This document shows, in pieces, positions 62,426 through 64,000 of a stretch of DNA of 64,000 nt. Made by a program: the position numbers and the translations under genes. Origin of the DNA: Deltaproteobacteria bacterium (lineage in GTDB: Bacteria; Myxococcota; Myxococcia; SLRQ01); NCBI GenBank assembly GCA_029210625.1, contig JARGFU010000004.1, forward strand, positions 85,329 through 149,328, read 5' to 3'. Below the pieces are notes generated by a model that was not told the origin of the DNA, made no database searches, and saw only the letters and a program-made list of their open reading frames with translations. Each line of letters opens with the position of its first letter. Position 1 is the first letter of the stretch.

Positions 62426-63220
62426 CTACCCGAACTTTCCGGTGATGTAGTCCTCGGTCCGGCCGTCCTCGGGAGAGGTGAAGAGGCGATCGGTCGCCCC
62501 CACCTCGATGAGGTCGCCGGTGAGGAAGAAGGCGGTCGTCCCCGAGATGCGCGCGGCCTGCTGCATGTTGTGGGTGACGATCACGATGGTGTAGCGCTCC
62601 TTGAGCGCGTGGATGAGGTCCTCGATCCGGGCGGTGGCCACGGGGTCGAGGGCCGAGCAGGGCTCGTCCATGAGCAGCACCTCGGGCTGGACGGCCAGGG
62701 AGCGCGCGATGCAGAGGCGCTGCTGCTGTCCGCCGGAGAGGCTCCCCCCGGGCGCGTCGAGGCGGTCCTTCACCTCGTCCCAGAGCGCCGCCTGCGCGAG
62801 GGCCTGCTCGGTGAGCTCCTCGGCCCGGCTCCGCTCGAGGCGCCCGGTCAGGGTCAGCCCGGAGAGGACGTTCTGCCGGATGCTCATGGTGGGGAAAGGG
62901 TTGGGCTTCTGGAAGACCATCCCCACCTTCCGGCGCAGGAGCACCGGATCGATCGCGGGATCGTAGACGTCCTCCCCCTCGAGGAGGACCTCCCCGGCCG
63001 AGGTGGCGCCGGGGACCAGCTCGTGCATCCGGTTCAGGCAGCGCACGAAGGTGGACTTGCCGCAGCCCGAGGGGCCGATGATGGCGGTGACGTGGCGCGG
63101 CTTCATCGCGAGGTCGATGCCATGGAGGACCTCGTTCTCGCCGAAGGCGGCCGTGAGGCCGCGCGTCTCCATCTTCGGGATCGGCGCGGGCGCGGGCGTC
63201 GTCTGGGCAGTTTCGGTCAT
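62426..63220 (-). CDS. pstB: Phosphate ABC transporter ATPase
   Basis: 264 residues. Walker [10 protein letters not shown], PstB-specific RCLNRMHEL and [10 protein letters not shown], signature [13 protein letters not shown], Walker [14 protein letters not shown], and switch His in VTHNMQQA. All catalytic residues present. It is 8 bases downstream of pstA. Confidence 0.97.
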   Translation of the reverse strand: MTETAQTTPAPAPIPKMETRGLTAAFGENEVLHGIDLAMKPRHVTAIIGPSGCGKSTFVRCLNRMHELVPGATSAGEVLLEGEDVYDPAIDPVLLRRKVGMVFQKPNPFPTMSIRQNVLSGLTLTGRLERSRAEELTEQALAQAALWDEVKDRLDAPGGSLSGGQQQRLCIARSLAVQPEVLLMDEPCSALDPVATARIEDLIHALKERYTIVIVTHNMQQAARISGTTAFFLTGDLIEVGATDRLFTSPEDGRTEDYITGKFG

Positions 63221-63228
63221 GGCGTGCT

Positions 63229-64000
63229 TCAGGCGCGGCGGGAGTGCCGCTGGCGCAGGAGGATGGCGACGGTGTTCATCAGGAGCATCACCGTCAGGAG
63301 GACCAGGATCCCGGCGGCGGCGTTCTGCACGAAGGCCTCCTGGGGCCGGGAGACCCAGTTGAAGATCTGGATCGGCAGCGCGGTGAAGGGGGCGTCGATG
63401 CCGTCGGGGAGGAAGGTGACGTAGGTCAGGGCGCCGACCACCACGATGGGCGCGGTCTCGCCGATGGCGCGGGAGGTGGCGAGGATCGCGCCGGTGAGGA
63501 TGCCGGGGAGGGCCGCCGGGAGCACCACCCTCCGCACCACCGACCAGCGGGTGGCCCCCAGGGCGTAGGCCGCCTCCCGGTAGCCCCGGGGGACGGTCCG
63601 CAGGGCCTCCCGGGTGGAGAGGATCACGATGGGCAGGACCAGCAGGGCGAGGGTCAGGGCGCCGGCGACGAGCGAGCGGCCCAGGCCCAGCGCCCGGACG
63701 AAGATGCCCAGGCCCAGGATGCCGTAGATCACCGAGGGCACCCCGGCGAGGTTGGCGATGTTGGTCTCGATCAGGCGCGAGAGCCTGCCGCGCTTCGCGT
63801 ACTCCTCCAGCCAGACCGCGGCCCCGATGCCCGCCGGCAGGGCGACGGCGGCGGTCAGGAGGATCAGGTAGATCGAGCCGACCAGCCCCGGGAGGATGCC
63901 GGCCTTGTGGGCGTGCCGGGAGGGGTAGCTGCCGAGGAAGTCGAGGGAGAGGCGACCGAGGGCGTCGATGGCGACGTCGGCGACCAGCACCACCAGCAGC
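63229..64000 (-). CDS. pstA: Phosphate ABC transporter permease PstA (N-terminus outside window)
   Basis: C-terminal 257 or so residues. The frame continues past the window end ([15 protein letters not shown]). Membrane helices, and the cytoplasmic loop [26 protein letters not shown] that contacts Pst[14 protein letters not shown] is the PstA signature. pstC and pstS presumably lie beyond the window. Confidence 0.95.
   Translation of the reverse strand, partial: LLVVLVADVAIDALGRLSLDFLGSYPSRHAHKAGILPGLVGSIYLILLTAAVALPAGIGAAVWLEEYAKRGRLSRLIETNIANLAGVPSVIYGILGLGIFVRALGLGRSLVAGALTLALLVLPIVILSTREALRTVPRGYREAAYALGATRWSVVRRVVLPAALPGILTGAILATSRAIGETAPIVVVGALTYVTFLPDGIDAPFTALPIQIFNWVSRPQEAFVQNAAAGILVLLTVMLLMNTVAILLRQRHSRRA

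Overview
The window is about 64 kb of very GC-rich DNA (about 70% by eye), densely coding on both strands. Its character points to a Myxococcota/deltaproteobacterial genome. The evidence is a protein with a MYXO-CTERM-like tail (33830-34714), a myxobacterial-style Ser/Thr kinase, many secreted lipoproteins, and split pur genes. This assignment is inferred from protein character; there is no rRNA or tRNA to confirm it.

Layout. 1-3109 (+): end of a sensor histidine kinase, a tryptophanase (tnaA) starting at the kinase stop codon, a single-domain response regulator, and a zinc-ribbon gene that is internally shortened and cut off by an ISL3-family insertion sequence (3110-4449). 4990-11907 (+): a CusCBA-type metal efflux operon with two oddities. 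The adaptor carries four heavy-metal-binding domains, and the RND pump carries about 95 extra residues with two EF-hand-like loops. A small DUF3347-type protein closes the operon. 11948-18755: gamma-glutamyltransferase, a START-domain protein, a PQQ-repeat lipoprotein, a GHL10 glycosidase-like lipoprotein and an Ig-like lipoprotein. 18897-25498 (-): a tight five-gene run (S1-domain protein, purF, MshEN-domain protein, glucose-6-phosphate isomerase, outer-membrane protein). 25611-34714: a beta-propeller lipoprotein, a ceramidase-like protein interrupted in frame by repeat DNA, a DUF4476 protein, a patatin, purL and two secreted proteins. 34759-37501 (+): purS, purQ, a solitary DNA methyltransferase and a TPR/glutaredoxin-like protein. 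37703-43634: methionine aminopeptidase, a low-GC orphan, an outer-membrane lipoprotein, and an Mla-like ATPase-permease fusion with a possible lipid-binding partner. 43698-49062: STAS protein, response regulator-PP2C phosphatase, Ser/Thr kinase, class I amidotransferase and quinone oxidoreductase. 49157-53323 (+): a three-subunit molybdenum hydroxylase plus a CYTH protein. 53320-58586: two paralogous sensor-like lipoproteins, an SDR gene bracketed by short inverted repeats, and a large BNR/Ycf48-like lipoprotein. 58583-64000 (-): an ion cluster reading pstA-pstB-phoU-corA-mscS-antiporter.

How the genes work together. The strongest units are the metal efflux operon, the pst-phoU-corA-mscS-antiporter ion cluster, the molybdenum hydroxylase operon, the partner-switching-like set STAS/PP2C near the Ser/Thr kinase, and purSQ with purL and purF nearby. 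Small palindromic repeats (at least four types) sit between genes, and one appears inside a coding frame. No CRISPR array, tRNA, rRNA or prophage was seen.
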